Source: Paraburkholderia sejongensis (lineage in GTDB: Bacteria > Pseudomonadota > Gammaproteobacteria > Burkholderiales > Burkholderiaceae). Taken from it: 64,000 nt of DNA. Position 1 is the first letter of the stretch. Each line of letters begins with the position of its first letter. The notes beneath the pieces are model-generated. The model searched no databases, had not been told where the DNA came from, and worked only from the letters and a program-made list of their open reading frames with translations. Location of the stretch: assembly GCF_020880815.1 (NCBI RefSeq), contig NZ_JAJITD010000027.1, positions 1-64,000 of the forward strand, written 5' to 3'. Shown in pieces: positions 15,968-25,538 of this stretch. A program made the translations under genes and the position numbers.

Positions 15968-17361
15968 AGCGCCTCCGCGGCGTGGCTGCCCGCGTGCCGC
16001 GGGGGCGATACCGGCGACGTGCAGACCGTGAGCGCCACGTTCAGCAGCTTCAGGATTTCCTCGACCTGGGGCTCGGTCAACACGAGCGGTGGCAGCAGGC
16101 GCAGCACGGCGCCATGCCGACCGCCGGCTTCGATAATCAGTCCCTGTTGCAAGCACTCGCGCTTGAGGCGTTTGGCTAGCGCGCCGTCGGCGGGCGGCAG
16201 GCCGCGTGCGTCGCGCAAGCCGTGCGGATTGACGATTTCGACGCCGAGCATCAGACCGCGGCCGCGTACGTCGCCGATGCAGTCGAAGCGTTGCTGCAAA
16301 GCTTCCAGTCCTGCGCGCAGCCTGGCGCCGATGCGCTCGGTGGCAGCCGGTATGTCGTTCTCGCGCAGATAGCGCAGCGTGGCTGCGCCCGCCACCAGCG
16401 CGATCTGGTTGCCACGAAAGGTGCCGGCATGCGCGCCGGGATTCCAACTGTCGTATTGCCGGTGATAAGCAATCAAGGCCAGCGGAAAACCGCCGCCAAC
16501 CGCCTTTGACATCACGATCGCGTCGGGCACGATGTCGGCGTGTTCGTGCGCGAACATGGTCCCGGTGCGCGCGAAGCCGGTTTGCACTTCGTCGATCACG
16601 AGCGGGATCGAGTGGCGCATCGCCAGCGCCGCGAGACCTTTGAGCCACGCCGCGCTGGCCGGAATGCAGCCGCCTTCGCCCTGTACCGCTTCGAGAATGA
16701 TCAGCGCGGGTGGCGTAATGCCGCTCTCAGGATCGGACAACAGATGCTCGATATACGACAGCGACAACGTATCACTGGGCTCGCCGCCCACACCGAACGG
16801 ACAGCGGTAAGCATTCGGGTAAGGCAGGAAGAACACCTCCGACATATGGCCGGCCACCGCGCGCTTCGGCTCGATGTTGCCCATCAGGCTCATCGCGCCC
16901 ATCGTCATTCCGTGATAAGCGCCGTGAAACGCCAGCACCGAACGCCGGCCAGTGGCGGTCTTGAACAGTTTGATCACGGCTTCGACGGCATCCGCGCCGC
17001 TCGGCCCGCAGAACTGCAGCTTCGCGTTCGCGGCGAAGGCCGGCGGCAAGACCCGATAGAGCTCATCGACGAACGTGGCCTTCGCCGGCGTCGCAATATC
17101 GAGTCCTTGCAGAACATGTCCCGACGCGAGAAAGCGCGTCACCCGCTCCATCACATACGGATGATTGTGGCCAAGCGGCAGCGCGCCGGCGCAGGCGAGG
17201 CAGTCGAGATAGCGCCGGCCTTCGCTGTCGTGCACGACGGCCAGTTCGCCTTTGGTCAACACGCGGTCGATCGAGCGGGCATAGGTGCGGGCATTCGATT
17301 CGCGCTCGGCGAGCAGATCGAGCGCGGCATGCGGCACGCTTTCCACGGAATCATCAAACAT
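15964..17361 (-). CDS. Class III aminotransferase, diaminobutyrate type (EctB/Dat-like)
   Basis: A 465-residue PLP enzyme. The N-terminal region has the class III text VVHDSEGRRYLDCLACAGALPLGHNHP, where LACAGALPLGHNHP is typical of diaminobutyrate-2-oxoglutarate aminotransferases. The cofactor residues are Asp257 in DEVQTGFARTG and the Schiff-base Lys286 in VMSKAVGGGFP. It probably makes or consumes L-2,4-diaminobutyrate or another diamine, giving the N-monooxygenase a substrate. In rhizobactin- and acinetobactin-type pathways such an aminotransferase sits beside an N-hydroxylase. It overlaps the Rieske gene by 8 bp and the N-monooxygenase gene by 4 bp. Ribosome-binding site GAGGAG precedes ATG 17361. 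Confidence 0.88.
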   Translation of the reverse strand: MFDDSVESVPHAALDLLAERESNARTYARSIDRVLTKGELAVVHDSEGRRYLDCLACAGALPLGHNHPYVMERVTRFLASGHVLQGLDIATPAKATFVDELYRVLPPAFAANAKLQFCGPSGADAVEAVIKLFKTATGRRSVLAFHGAYHGMTMGAMSLMGNIEPKRAVAGHMSEVFFLPYPNAYRCPFGVGGEPSDTLSLSYIEHLLSDPESGITPPALIILEAVQGEGGCIPASAAWLKGLAALAMRHSIPLVIDEVQTGFARTGTMFAHEHADIVPDAIVMSKAVGGGFPLALIAYHRQYDSWNPGAHAGTFRGNQIALVAGAATLRYLRENDIPAATERIGARLRAGLEALQQRFDCIGDVRGRGLMLGVEIVNPHGLRDARGLPPADGALAKRLKRECLQQGLIIEAGGRHGAVLRLLPPLVLTEPQVEEILKLLNVALTVCTSPVSPPRHAGSHAAEAL

Positions 17362-18421
17362 AGGAGGTACTCCTCGACGAGTCGGCCGGGACCTGCTGAA
17401 TCGGAATCGTGGTGGTGTCGAAGCTGTGCGCGGCTTCGCCGAGCGTCTTGAGCCAGCGGCGGTATTCGACCGCGAGGCGATCACTGCGCACGTGCATTTC
17501 CTCGCGCAGATCGAGCGGCAAACGGTAAGGCCGCTGCGATTCGACAATGCGCCGGTCCTGTTCGAAAACGCGGTCCTGGCGGTCGAGGATCTGCGCCTCG
17601 GTAAGATCTGCGCCGAAGTTGATCGCGACGATCAGGTACAGCACGGTCTCGTCTTCATCGGCGGGCGTGGCGTTCAGGAACGTGCAGAAGCGTTCGGTGA
17701 CGCCGGTCTTTTTCGTGAAGTACGCGGTAGTGGGCTGAAACACGTGATACGTGTAGCGCGCCGTTACAGGAATTCCGCGATGATCTCCGTACGGCTGGAA
17801 CACGGTAATTTCCGAAGTCTTCAGTCCTTGCGGACCTTTGAACACTTCGTAGTCGGCGATTGGATCGGGATTGTCCGGGTCGCCGTTCAGGTTCGCATGT
17901 ACAAATGGAAAATGCGATGCGTCCAGAAAGTTTTCAATCGAGCGGAGTGCGTTCGCACGATAGCGATACGGCCCGGCGTAGACCTTACGGAACGACGGGT
18001 CGTCCCACTCGGGGAACGTGGGCACGTCGCCTTCCGGTTGACCAAGGCTCACCCACACGAGACCATAACGCTCTGTCACACGCTGCGGATAGACGAGCCG
18101 ATGCTTCGGCGGTTCCTGATCCGGATGGGCGGGCACCTTCACACATTGCCCTTGATCGGAATAGCGCCAACCGTGATATGGGCATTCGATCTCGCCATTG
18201 CGCACGCAACCGAGCGAAAGCTTCGCGCCGCGATGGCCGCAATAGTCTTGCCATGCGTTGATGCCGGTCGGCCCGCGCCACAGCACGAGGTCCTCGCCAA
18301 GCAGACGTACCGGCAGCGGTGTGTGTTCACCGAGTTCGTCGGCTCGCGCGACCACGTGCCATTGATTGCGCAAGGCCTTGTAGTCGAGGCCGTCGCGATT
18401 CCATTTGCCGCCATAGATCAT
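17354..18421 (-). CDS. Rieske non-heme iron oxygenase, alpha subunit
   Basis: A 355-residue protein of the VanA/aromatic-ring-hydroxylating type. The Rieske cluster ligands are Cys61-His63 and Cys80-His83 in CGHRGAKL and CPYHGWRY. The mononuclear iron site is in ENFLDASHFPFVH (Asp167, His170, His175). It needs an electron-transfer reductase, and none is encoded nearby. Relatives carry out O- or N-demethylation, hydroxylation, or N-oxygenation of aryl amines (PrnD-like). Beside an N-monooxygenase, oxidation of a nitrogenous substrate is plausible but not shown. The gene overlaps the downstream aminotransferase start by 8 bp and lies 18 bp after the HpaB-like gene. Confidence 0.88.
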   Translation of the reverse strand: MIYGGKWNRDGLDYKALRNQWHVVARADELGEHTPLPVRLLGEDLVLWRGPTGINAWQDYCGHRGAKLSLGCVRNGEIECPYHGWRYSDQGQCVKVPAHPDQEPPKHRLVYPQRVTERYGLVWVSLGQPEGDVPTFPEWDDPSFRKVYAGPYRYRANALRSIENFLDASHFPFVHANLNGDPDNPDPIADYEVFKGPQGLKTSEITVFQPYGDHRGIPVTARYTYHVFQPTTAYFTKKTGVTERFCTFLNATPADEDETVLYLIVAINFGADLTEAQILDRQDRVFEQDRRIVESQRPYRLPLDLREEMHVRSDRLAVEYRRWLKTLGEAAHSFDTTTIPIQQVPADSSRSTSYV

Positions 18422-18439
18422 GATCTGTGCTCCTCCCGG

Positions 18440-20002
18440 TCAGCCGAGCAAATCTGCTTCACGTTCGCCATCGAACCGCCAAACGGGATTACGCCAGCCC
18501 TCGACGCCGTAATCGGCGAGACACTGGTCGACTAGCGCTTTGCACTTGTCGATCGCGCCACTGGCGGTCGAATGATTGAGCATGTCCAGCCGCACCTGTT
18601 CGTTATTGCCCGCATAGTTGTGTTCATACAATTCGTGACGGCCGCCGAACTCACTGCCAATCGCGTCCCACAGCAGCTTGACCAGTTTGAGCCGTTCCTC
18701 GGCATTCGAGTTGGTGCCCTGGAAGTACGTGTCGATCAGCGGGCGCAAATCGGGATTGTTCATATCCGCGTAGCTCGCCACCTGCATGATCGGCGAGCCG
18801 CCGAGAATGGTGTCGAAGATTGGTTTGATATGCGAAATGATCTGCGAGCCGAAATAACGTACCGTAGCGGCGGCTTCGAGGCGCGGCACCACGGAGTCGT
18901 CACCACGCGATTCCGGCGCAAGGCACATCGACTCGGTCATCGCCCACATGGCGTTTCGCCAGCCGACCACCTCCGCGACCTTCGTGCGCACCCCTCGAAA
19001 TTCGTAGGTACCATTCGATTCGAGCAGTTTGATCAGCACGCCGCACATGAAGTCGAGTTTGACCGCGAGGCGGGTCCCGGACTGCAATGGGTAGCGATTC
19101 AGAAAGCCCGATGCGGAATAGAAGCTGCGCGCCTTCGATACGTTTCGATAGATAAGCACGTTCTCCCATGGCACGAACACGCCATCGAAAATCAGCACCG
19201 AGTCGTTTTCGTCGAAACGGCTCGACAGCGGATTGTCGAACGGGCTCAGCGACGACGCTTCGAACGAACGGCGACAAACGATCTTCAGATTCGGCGCGTT
19301 CATTGGCAGGATGAAGCAGAGTGCGAAGTCTTCCTCGCGATTCTCGGCATACTGCGTCGCGCTGTTCTGCGCGACGAAGGTTGCGTTCGAGATCGCTGCG
19401 CTGGTCGCGACCATCTTCGCGCCGCGTACGATGATGCCGTCGTCGCGTTCTTTCTCCACATGCAGATAAATGTCGCGCATGCTGTCGATGGTTTTCGCGC
19501 GGCCCACCGGCGGATTCACCAGCACGTGATTCATGAACATCACGTTGCGCGAAGTCTGGTTGTACCAGTGCACGGCGTTGTTGTGAAACGGTGCGTAGAA
19601 GTCTGGATCCGACAGCAGGGTGGCGGTAAACCCAGCCTTGTAGTCTGGTGTGCGTCCCATGAATCCGTACGACAGACGCGACCAGTGCGCAATCGCGTCA
19701 CGTGCCTTCAGCAGATCGTACGCAGAACGCGCAGGCGTGAAATAACGGTGCGTGCGATAGCCGTTCGGGTCGAGTGTCGTCATGACCTCGCTCGATTCGG
19801 GCGCGTGTAACGCGTCATACAACCTCGCGATGGATTGCGCGCTATTGCGAAACGCCGGGTGGGCCGTCACCGAGCGCACTTTTTCGCCGTAAATGAACAC
19901 TTCGCGACCATCGTCAATACTGGCGAGATAATCGGCGGCAGTGAACATCTCATTTTTTTCTGAAATTTCCAGTTTCAATGCCGCAGATGAGCTCTTACTC
20001 AT
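18440..20002 (-). CDS. HpaB-family FADH2-dependent monooxygenase
   Basis: A 520-residue protein of the 4-hydroxyphenylacetate 3-monooxygenase large-component family, which also includes PvcC and 4-hydroxybutyryl-CoA dehydratase relatives. Family text includes EVFIYGEKVRSVTAHPAFRN, SYGFMGRTPDYKAGF, GIIVRGAKMVATSAAISNATFVAQ, FVPWENVLIYRN and GSEFGGRHELYEHNYAGN. It uses reduced FAD supplied by a separate flavin reductase; no HpaC homologue is adjacent, though the PaiB-type split-barrel protein in the operon could be considered. It is the second gene of the operon behind a strong GGAGGAG ribosome-binding site. Substrate unknown; a phenol or enolised carbonyl is typical. Confidence 0.88.
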   Translation of the reverse strand: MSKSSSAALKLEISEKNEMFTAADYLASIDDGREVFIYGEKVRSVTAHPAFRNSAQSIARLYDALHAPESSEVMTTLDPNGYRTHRYFTPARSAYDLLKARDAIAHWSRLSYGFMGRTPDYKAGFTATLLSDPDFYAPFHNNAVHWYNQTSRNVMFMNHVLVNPPVGRAKTIDSMRDIYLHVEKERDDGIIVRGAKMVATSAAISNATFVAQNSATQYAENREEDFALCFILPMNAPNLKIVCRRSFEASSLSPFDNPLSSRFDENDSVLIFDGVFVPWENVLIYRNVSKARSFYSASGFLNRYPLQSGTRLAVKLDFMCGVLIKLLESNGTYEFRGVRTKVAEVVGWRNAMWAMTESMCLAPESRGDDSVVPRLEAAATVRYFGSQIISHIKPIFDTILGGSPIMQVASYADMNNPDLRPLIDTYFQGTNSNAEERLKLVKLLWDAIGSEFGGRHELYEHNYAGNNEQVRLDMLNHSTASGAIDKCKALVDQCLADYGVEGWRNPVWRFDGEREADLLG

Positions 20003-20050
20003 GGACTCCTCCAGAGATCTTAAGGCTGAAAATTGGACTACAAGACCGGT

Positions 20051-20797
20051 TTACGAAAAATATCGAGCAAGCAGAAAAATGCCGGAAACAAAAATGACGA
20101 TATTCACGATCCGTACGAACTGTTCGCGCGACAGTTTGAGCGTGATACGACGGCCGACCCACACGCCTGCCAGCATGCTCGGCGCGAGTAGCGCCGCGAG
20201 CAGCAGCAGATTAAAGTCGCCATAGACGCCAGCGGCCAGAAAGATAACCAGCCGCGTCAACGTCGACAGACCAATCAGGGTGGTTTGCGTGACGCGAATA
20301 CGTTCCGTGCTGTCTAGCCGGCCTTGCAGATAAATTGCGTAGACGAACCCGCCGCTTCCGAACAACGCGCTGAATATGCCTCCAACAAGCCCGAATGGCA
20401 CCGAGAAAATCGGTCCTAATTTGCCAACGGGCTTATAGCCGCTCAAGGAATAGACGGAATAAGCGATCACGAACACGCCGAGCAACAGCAGCAACACGTC
20501 CGGTTTGGTGAAGAGCAGAATCAGTGCGCCGACTCCACTGCCGAGCATCATCAGCGGTACCAATCGTTTGAGTTCGCTGAGTTCGGCCTTGCGACCGTCG
20601 CGTGCGAGGTTGGTCGCGGCGGCGAAAAAATCCAGTAATGCCAGCAGCGGCACAATGTGGGAAATCGGCATGAACTGCGCCAATAACGGACTAGCCACCA
20701 GCGCGGTGCCAAAACCCGCGATACCGAATACCACGTAAGATAATGCGACGCCCAACCATATAATGGATAAATGAAGCGCGCTCAAATTGCTCAGCAC
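20051..20797 (-). CDS. TauE/SafE-family membrane exporter
   Basis: A 248-residue integral membrane protein with about eight hydrophobic helices, starting with IIWLGVALSYVVFGIAGFGTALVASPLL. The G-[FY]-G-[TS] element in the first helix and the internal duplication (second half GGIFSALFGSGGFVYAIYLQ) are typical of TauE/SafE (DUF81) transporters, which move sulfonates, sulfite or other organic anions. It is the first gene of the minus-strand operon, 48 bp ahead of the HpaB-like gene and divergent from a LysR gene. It is a candidate exporter or importer for the pathway compound. Confidence 0.88.
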   Translation of the reverse strand: MLSNLSALHLSIIWLGVALSYVVFGIAGFGTALVASPLLAQFMPISHIVPLLALLDFFAAATNLARDGRKAELSELKRLVPLMMLGSGVGALILLFTKPDVLLLLLGVFVIAYSVYSLSGYKPVGKLGPIFSVPFGLVGGIFSALFGSGGFVYAIYLQGRLDSTERIRVTQTTLIGLSTLTRLVIFLAAGVYGDFNLLLLAALLAPSMLAGVWVGRRITLKLSREQFVRIVNIVIFVSGIFLLARYFS

Positions 20798-20828
20798 AAC
20801 GTTGCTCCTTGCCTTATTATGAATCTCT

Positions 20829-20874
20829 AATAGAATTTGTTTTTATTGTTTTAGATTTTTAATCGCATTCTATT
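20829..20874. promoter_or_regulatory. Divergent promoter region with inverted repeat
   Basis: The 294-bp space between the divergent exporter and LysR genes is AT-rich at its operon-proximal side. Arms AATAGAAT (20829-20836) and ATTCTATT (20867-20874) pair perfectly across 30 bp of T/A-rich DNA. It lies 32 bp upstream of the exporter start, so it is a candidate LysR operator overlapping the operon promoter. The ribosome-binding site AAGGAG of the exporter is visible just before its ATG. The rest of the interval shows no gene. Confidence 0.45.
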
Positions 20875-21091
20875 TTTATGTCGCATCGCGACCCGATTGA
20901 CTCCGGCTTGCCTCGAAAACAGCCAGCTTGATCCGCTCCATCGGTGTCAACTGTCAGGTCGGGATGAATTAACAAATTCTTCGTCCTTGTTCTTGATCGA
21001 ACCTAAACCGCGCGTCAAATCAATATATCGATGCGCTCCCCATCGGACCAGTATAAAATATGCAATCAAATATCTCAAAACGGCATACACA

Positions 21092-21973
21092 ATGGTGTCG
21101 ATGCGACAACTGCGCTACTTTGTGGAGATCGTCGAGGCAGGCAGTTTCAGTCTGGCCGCCGAACGCCTGTTCGTAGCGCAATCGGCGTTGAGCCGGCAGG
21201 TCAAGGAACTGGAGGCATCCGTTCAAGTGCAATTGCTGACGCGCGGCGCGCGGCGCTTCGAATTAACGCCAGCAGGCAAAACATTTTACGACGGTGCAAA
21301 GCGTCTTTTATTCAATTTGAATGAAACATTGGTACAAACCCGGCACGCCAATCGCGACGAGCAGGGCGTTATTCGTCTGCTGCATTCCAGTTCGGTACCG
21401 CTGGTCAATCCACTGATGCAGCGAATTCAGACTTATCTGGCCAACAATAACGGGGCGTCGCTGGAGATTTCACAGATGTCGTCGGAACATCAGGGCGAAG
21501 ACCTTGAAGAAGGGCGGAGCGATATCGGCCTCGTGCGCCTGCCGGTGCACATCAGGTTTCCCGGCGTACAGGTCGAGGAACTCTATACGGAGCAGTTGAT
21601 GCTAGCGGTGCCCCTGCTGCATCCGCTGAGCGAACGTACCGAAATCGCCGTTGTGGAACTTCGCGAGGAGCTATTCGTCTCGCTACCTCACGCCGAGCGC
21701 GGCGGTCTCAGCTATCGGGTGGCTGATTTGTGCATGCGCAACGGCTTTTTTCCTCGCGCCGCACGCGCGACTTCGCGAAAGACCACGCTGTTAAATCTGG
21801 TCGAAGCGGGACTGGGTATTGCGCTCGTACCCGCGAGCATGCGCGCCGTCGCGCCAGCCGGCGTGCGTTTCGTGGCGCTTAGCGGTATGGATAGTTTAAC
21901 TGCGGTGGCGTTGTTGTACCGGCGCGGGGCGTCGCAGCTGGTCAAAGGCTTCGCGGCAGCTTTGTTAAGTTGA
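21092..21973 (+). CDS. LysR-family transcriptional regulator of the oxidative operon
   Basis: A 293-residue regulator. The N-terminal winged helix is complete (MRQLRYFVEIVEAGSFSLAAERLFVAQSALSRQVKELEASV) and the effector domain has the usual two lobes. It resembles the Cbl/nitrogen-assimilation and NdvR types only generally. Start ATG 21092 or ATG 21101 (VSMRQ versus MRQ); both fit, and an upstream extension from 20897 runs through the promoter region and is rejected. Divergent placement beside the exporter-led operon strongly suggests that it controls that operon in response to a pathway metabolite. Confidence 0.88.
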   Translation: MVSMRQLRYFVEIVEAGSFSLAAERLFVAQSALSRQVKELEASVQVQLLTRGARRFELTPAGKTFYDGAKRLLFNLNETLVQTRHANRDEQGVIRLLHSSSVPLVNPLMQRIQTYLANNNGASLEISQMSSEHQGEDLEEGRSDIGLVRLPVHIRFPGVQVEELYTEQLMLAVPLLHPLSERTEIAVVELREELFVSLPHAERGGLSYRVADLCMRNGFFPRAARATSRKTTLLNLVEAGLGIALVPASMRAVAPAGVRFVALSGMDSLTAVALLYRRGASQLVKGFAAALLS

Positions 21974-22237
21974 GGCTTGGCGCGGCACTGTCACGCCGAC
22001 CAGTTCAACAACTGAAGGCACACTCATTACCTATGTAACCCCTTTCCCCTCGTAGCCGGTAACAACCGACTGCCTATAGGCCGACAGTTTCGAGGATCAG
22101 GAACAGCACAATGCGGCCACGCAATGGATCTGCACGGGGCCCTCCGGTGGGGGTGCGGACGAAAACCTGGACTACCTGGAGGTAGTTCATGTACGCGTAT
22201 GAAGTGAGGTCGGTCGGAATCGGTGGAGGCCAACGCG

Positions 22238-23113
22238 TTAAGCAGCGGTACGATCCGGATAGAATCGCTGCGTAAATGCAGCAGGCGACAGGTAGTTCAG
22301 ACGTGCCTGCGTGCGCTGCCGGTTGTAGAACATTTCGATGTACTCGCCGATGGCGAGCCTGGCCTGCTCGCGCGTTGCGAAGCGCTGATGATAGATCAGT
22401 TCGTTCTTGAGTGAACCCCAGAATGATTCGATCGGCGCGTTATCGTAGCAATTCCCGCGGCGACTCATCGACGCGCGCATGCCGAACTGCCTGAGCAGCT
22501 TCTGGTATGCCTGTGCGCAATATTGCGAGCCGCGGTCGGTGTGCTGAATCAGGCCCGGCTTCGGGCGCCGGATCGAGACGGCGCGAAACAGCGCCTGCAT
22601 GACCAGATTTTTCGTCATGCGCTCGCTCATCGCGTAGCCGACGATTTCGCCGCGGTACAGATCCTTCAGGCCAGCGAGATACAACCAGCCCTCGTCGGTC
22701 GCGATGTACGTGATGTCGCCGCACCAGGCCTGATCGGGCGCTGCAACCGAGAAGTCCTGGTCCAGCAAGTTCGGCGCGACAGGCAAATCATGCTTCGAAT
22801 TGGTGGTTGCCTTGAACTTGCGCTTCTGCCTGCACCGCAGGCCCAGTTTCCTGCGCAACCGTTTTATCCGGTGCACGCCCACACAAACACCGTGCTGCTC
22901 AAGATGCTTCTGCAGGCGCTCGGGACCGAAGCTTTCGCGCGTGCGCTAATGGGCAGCAAGAACCTCCGTTTCCAGTCGTGCTTCCTGCCGTGCCCGTTTC
23001 GAGGGCGTGCGTTTGCGCCATGCGTAATACCCGCTGACCGAAACACCCAGCAACCGGCACATCGGTGGCACCGGATAATCCTGTCGCATCTGTTCAATCA
23101 CGCCGTACTTCAC
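22238..23113 (-). pseudogene. IS3-family OrfB with internal amber codon
   Basis: Reading from GTG 23113 (which overlaps the OrfA stop as GTGA) the frame gives VKYGVIEQMRQDYPVPPMCRLLGVS and EARLETEVLAAH, then TAG at 22946-22948 where relatives have Gln. It continues in the same frame with RTRESFGPERLQKHLEQHG and a full rve core: DITYIATDEGW with the first Asp, QHTDRGSQYCAQ with the second, and NAPIESFWGSLKNE with the Glu. A single C-to-T change (CAG to TAG) explains the defect. Unless the stop is suppressed, only a fragment is made. Confidence 0.85.
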
Positions 23114-23412
23114 CGCGACTCCCTCGCAAAGTACGTCGCGAACTTTTTTAACAGATCGCGCTCCATTTTCACTTCCGCCAGTTCTCGCTGTACGCGCGCC
23201 AGCTCGGCCTCCAGTTCGGTCAGCGGCTTCTGGTCCCTGCCGACCTTCTGTAGTTTGCCTGCCCTGGCTGAACGCACCCAGTTCGCCAGTGTCTTGAGCG
23301 GAACCGAGAGCCGGCGCGCCGCTTCCGAAACACCGACACCTTCAGTCAATGCCAGCTTGACCGCCTCCTCACGAAACTTTCTCGTGTAGACCGCTTTGGG
23401 AATTCGATTCAT
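23110..23412 (-). CDS. IS3-family OrfA
   Basis: A 100-residue protein with a helix-turn-helix (RKFREEAVKLALTEGVGVSEAARRL, LKTLANWVRSARAG) and a coiled-coil tail (LEAELARVQRELAEVKMERD), ending in the usual LLKKFATYFA. It is intact and overlaps OrfB by 4 bp, the site where frameshifting would normally occur. Confidence 0.9.
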   Translation of the reverse strand: MNRIPKAVYTRKFREEAVKLALTEGVGVSEAARRLSVPLKTLANWVRSARAGKLQKVGRDQKPLTELEAELARVQRELAEVKMERDLLKKFATYFARESR

Positions 23413-23475
23413 TCATGCCTCCGTTTCACGATTTTACGAAACGTTGGCTTCCACTTTTTTCAGCCGACCTCAGGC

Positions 23476-24022
23476 TGAACCGCACCGGGAATCGGGGAGG
23501 CCGGTTGGTTTAAGTTAATGCGGGTACTTCAGCGGCATTTCTGAGTTGCCTGTAGTGGTTTGCCTCAGCCTCAGCAGGCGGGATATAGCCGAGCGGTTCC
23601 ATCAGCCGATGATGGTTGTACCAAGCCACCCATTCCAGGGTCGCCAGTTCGACGGATTCCCTCGTTTTCCACGGCGCTCGCCGATGGATCAGTTCGGTCT
23701 TGTACAGGCCGTTGATCGTTTCAGCCAGCGCGTTATCGTAGCTGTCGCCACGGCTACCGACGGACGGCTCGATACCCGCCTCGGCCAAACGTTCGCTGTA
23801 TCGAATGCTGACGTATTGCGCCCCTCTATCGGAGTGGTGTATCAAAGTCCCGTCGTCGCCCGGTTGGCGAGCATACAGCGCCTGTTTAAGCGCATCCAGA
23901 ACAAAGTCCGTGGTCATCGACGAACTGACGCGCCAGCCAACGATGCGACGGGCGAACACGTCGATTACGAACGCCACGTACAGCCAGCCCTGCCAGGTCG
24001 AGACGTAGGTGAAATCCGACAC
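23476..24022 (-). pseudogene. Second IS3-family element, OrfB C-terminal fragment with one end
   Basis: The outer end TGAACCGCACCGGG at 23476 is a typical terminus of a different IS3 subgroup, three bases beyond the end of the previous element. The minus-strand frame 24022-23510 encodes the catalytic core from VSDFTYVSTWQGWLYVAFVID through HHSDRGAQYVS and NALAETINGLYKTELI to PLGYIPPAEAEANHY. OrfA and the N-terminal part of OrfB are missing: the frame is cut at about 24022 and unrelated DNA follows. This is a truncated relic. Confidence 0.85.
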
Positions 24023-24309
24023 CCTTGGGTCTCGCCTATGACGTGCGCAAAACGTATTAGGGGCAGCGTGAGAAGTCGGCCCATGAATCTATGATGAACC
24101 GCGGTCTGGATAGACGCTATACATCTTTATTTTTATACCATACAACTTGATTTTGTATCGACATGGTCGATTAATCGAAGTATTTCGGCCAGCGCTCGAT
24201 CTTTCGAAATAGGACGGAAAACGACATAGAATGATTAGACGAAGCATTGAAGTTGCTCGGGGTCGAGCCGAGCGCACCCGCCGCACTGGCTTCATTCGTT
24301 GGTAAAAGG
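24023..24309. other. Unassigned spacer between insertion sequences
   Basis: This 287-bp spacer contains an AT-rich tract (24120-24180) and no frame with recognisable coding character. No terminal repeat of a further element was found. It is probably residual host or plasmid DNA split by successive insertions. Confidence 0.3.
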
Positions 24310-25538
24310 TGCGGATTCAACCCGTCGATGCAACACAATCGAAGCTGTGTGAGCAGCGGGAGTGTTGCAGATGAAGTACAGAACCCGGATCTATTACAGC
24401 GAGAGCCAGAAAGCGCTAATGTGGGAGCATTGGCGCAAAGGCGAATCGCTTCAGCATATAGCGCAGCTATTCGACCGGAATCACTCATCGATACAGCGGA
24501 TTCTGGCGCAGACAGGCGGAATACAGCCGGCATCACGACGTCGCTCCAGACTGGCACTGACGCTGGCCGAGCGCGAGGAGATATCGCGCTCGCTGGCGGC
24601 CGGGCACTCGATTCGTTCGGTGGCCAACCGGCTTGGACGGGCGCCCTCCACCATCAGCAGGGAAGTCAGGCGAAATGGCGGGGCTCAAGGCTATCGGGCG
24701 AATCAGGCCGATGCCCTTGCGTGGGATCGTGCCCGTCGTCCCAAGGAATGTAAGCTCGCCACGAATCGGGAACTCGCCCGGGTCGTGGCGAGCAAACTTC
24801 AGTTGCAGTGGTCGCCAGAACAGATTGCCGGTTGGCTCAAGCACTCATACGCGGTCAACAAGGACTATCAGGTGTCGCACGAGACAATCTACCGGAGCCT
24901 TTATATACAGGCCCGCGGTGCGCTAAAAAAGGAATTGCTGGAGCATTTACGCCGCACACGCGCCATGCGTCGTTCACGTCATCACACCATGAAGTCGGAG
25001 GAGCACGGCGAATCTGCGACGCCGTATCGATCAGCGAACGTCCCGCGACAGCTGAAGACCGCGCGATACCGGGTCATTGGGAAGGCGATCTGCTGTTTGG
25101 TAACGCGAACAGCCAGATTGCGACTCTCGTCGAACGTCAAACCCGCTACGTGATGCTGGTGAGGATTGCCAGCAAGGATACAGAGACCGTCATCAACGCT
25201 CTCATCAGGCATGCTGGCAAGCTGCCTCAGGAACTGTACAGATCGCTGACCTGGGGATCGGGGCAAAGAGATGGCCGACCACAAGCGCTTCACCGTGGCT
25301 ACCGACATCAAGGTCTACTTCTGCGATCCGCAGCATCCCTGGCAACGCGGCTCGAACGAAAACACGAATGGGCTTCTGAGGCAGTACTTCCCAAAAGGTA
25401 CCGATCTCTCTATCTATTCGCAGGCCAGGCTGAATGCCGTGGCAAGGCGGCTCAATGAACGCCCCCGAAAAACAATAAACTTTGATACACCGGCTGAGCG
25501 ATTTCATCAAACCGTTGCATCGACGGGTTGAATCCGCA
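24310..25538 (+). mobile_element. IS30-family element, about 1229 bp, transposase frameshifted
   Basis: Perfectly paired ends TGCGGATTCAACCCGTCGATGCAAC occur at 24310 and, inverted, ending at 25538 (about 24 bp identical). The length is normal for IS30. GG dinucleotides flank both ends, compatible with the short duplications of this family. The single transposase gene has two frameshifts. Confidence 0.88.
24371..25531 (+). pseudogene. IS30-family transposase, two frameshifts
   Basis: From ATG 24371 the frame encodes the IS30 N-terminal HTH domain (LTLAEREEISRSLAAGHSIRSVANRLGRAPSTISREVRRNGG) and the segment SPEQIAGWL. Near 25010 the conserved text moves to another frame (ISERPATAEDRAIPGHWEGDLLFG and LVERQTRYVML), and near 25255 it moves back (MADHKRFTVATDIKVYFCDPQHPWQRGSNENTNGLLRQ). 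All three catalytic acids (D in EGDL, D in FCDP-type/TWDRG, E in NEN) are recognisable across the frames, so this was recently a full gene. It is now inactive without two indel reversals. Confidence 0.88.

Larger units (their letters stand above)
22205..23472 (-). mobile_element. IS3-family element, 1268 bp
   Basis: Imperfect terminal repeats both start TGAGGTCGG and share GTGGA and GCCAACG at the same spacing: left end at 22205 on the plus strand, right end at 23472 read on the minus strand. OrfA and OrfB run on the minus strand. The flanking bases (AAG and GGC) are not a duplication. OrfB carries an in-frame amber codon, so transposition is doubtful. Confidence 0.85.

Noticed and set aside
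14588..16648. N-monooxygenase with a 227-residue N-terminal extension
   Set aside because: The extension lies opposite the frame of the conserved aminotransferase gene and is Arg-rich; ATG 15967 with an ATGA overlap is the real start.
18572..19810. 412-codon plus-strand frame opposite the HpaB-like gene
   Set aside because: It is a shadow of a well-conserved minus-strand monooxygenase; composition is rich in Arg, His and Val without motifs.
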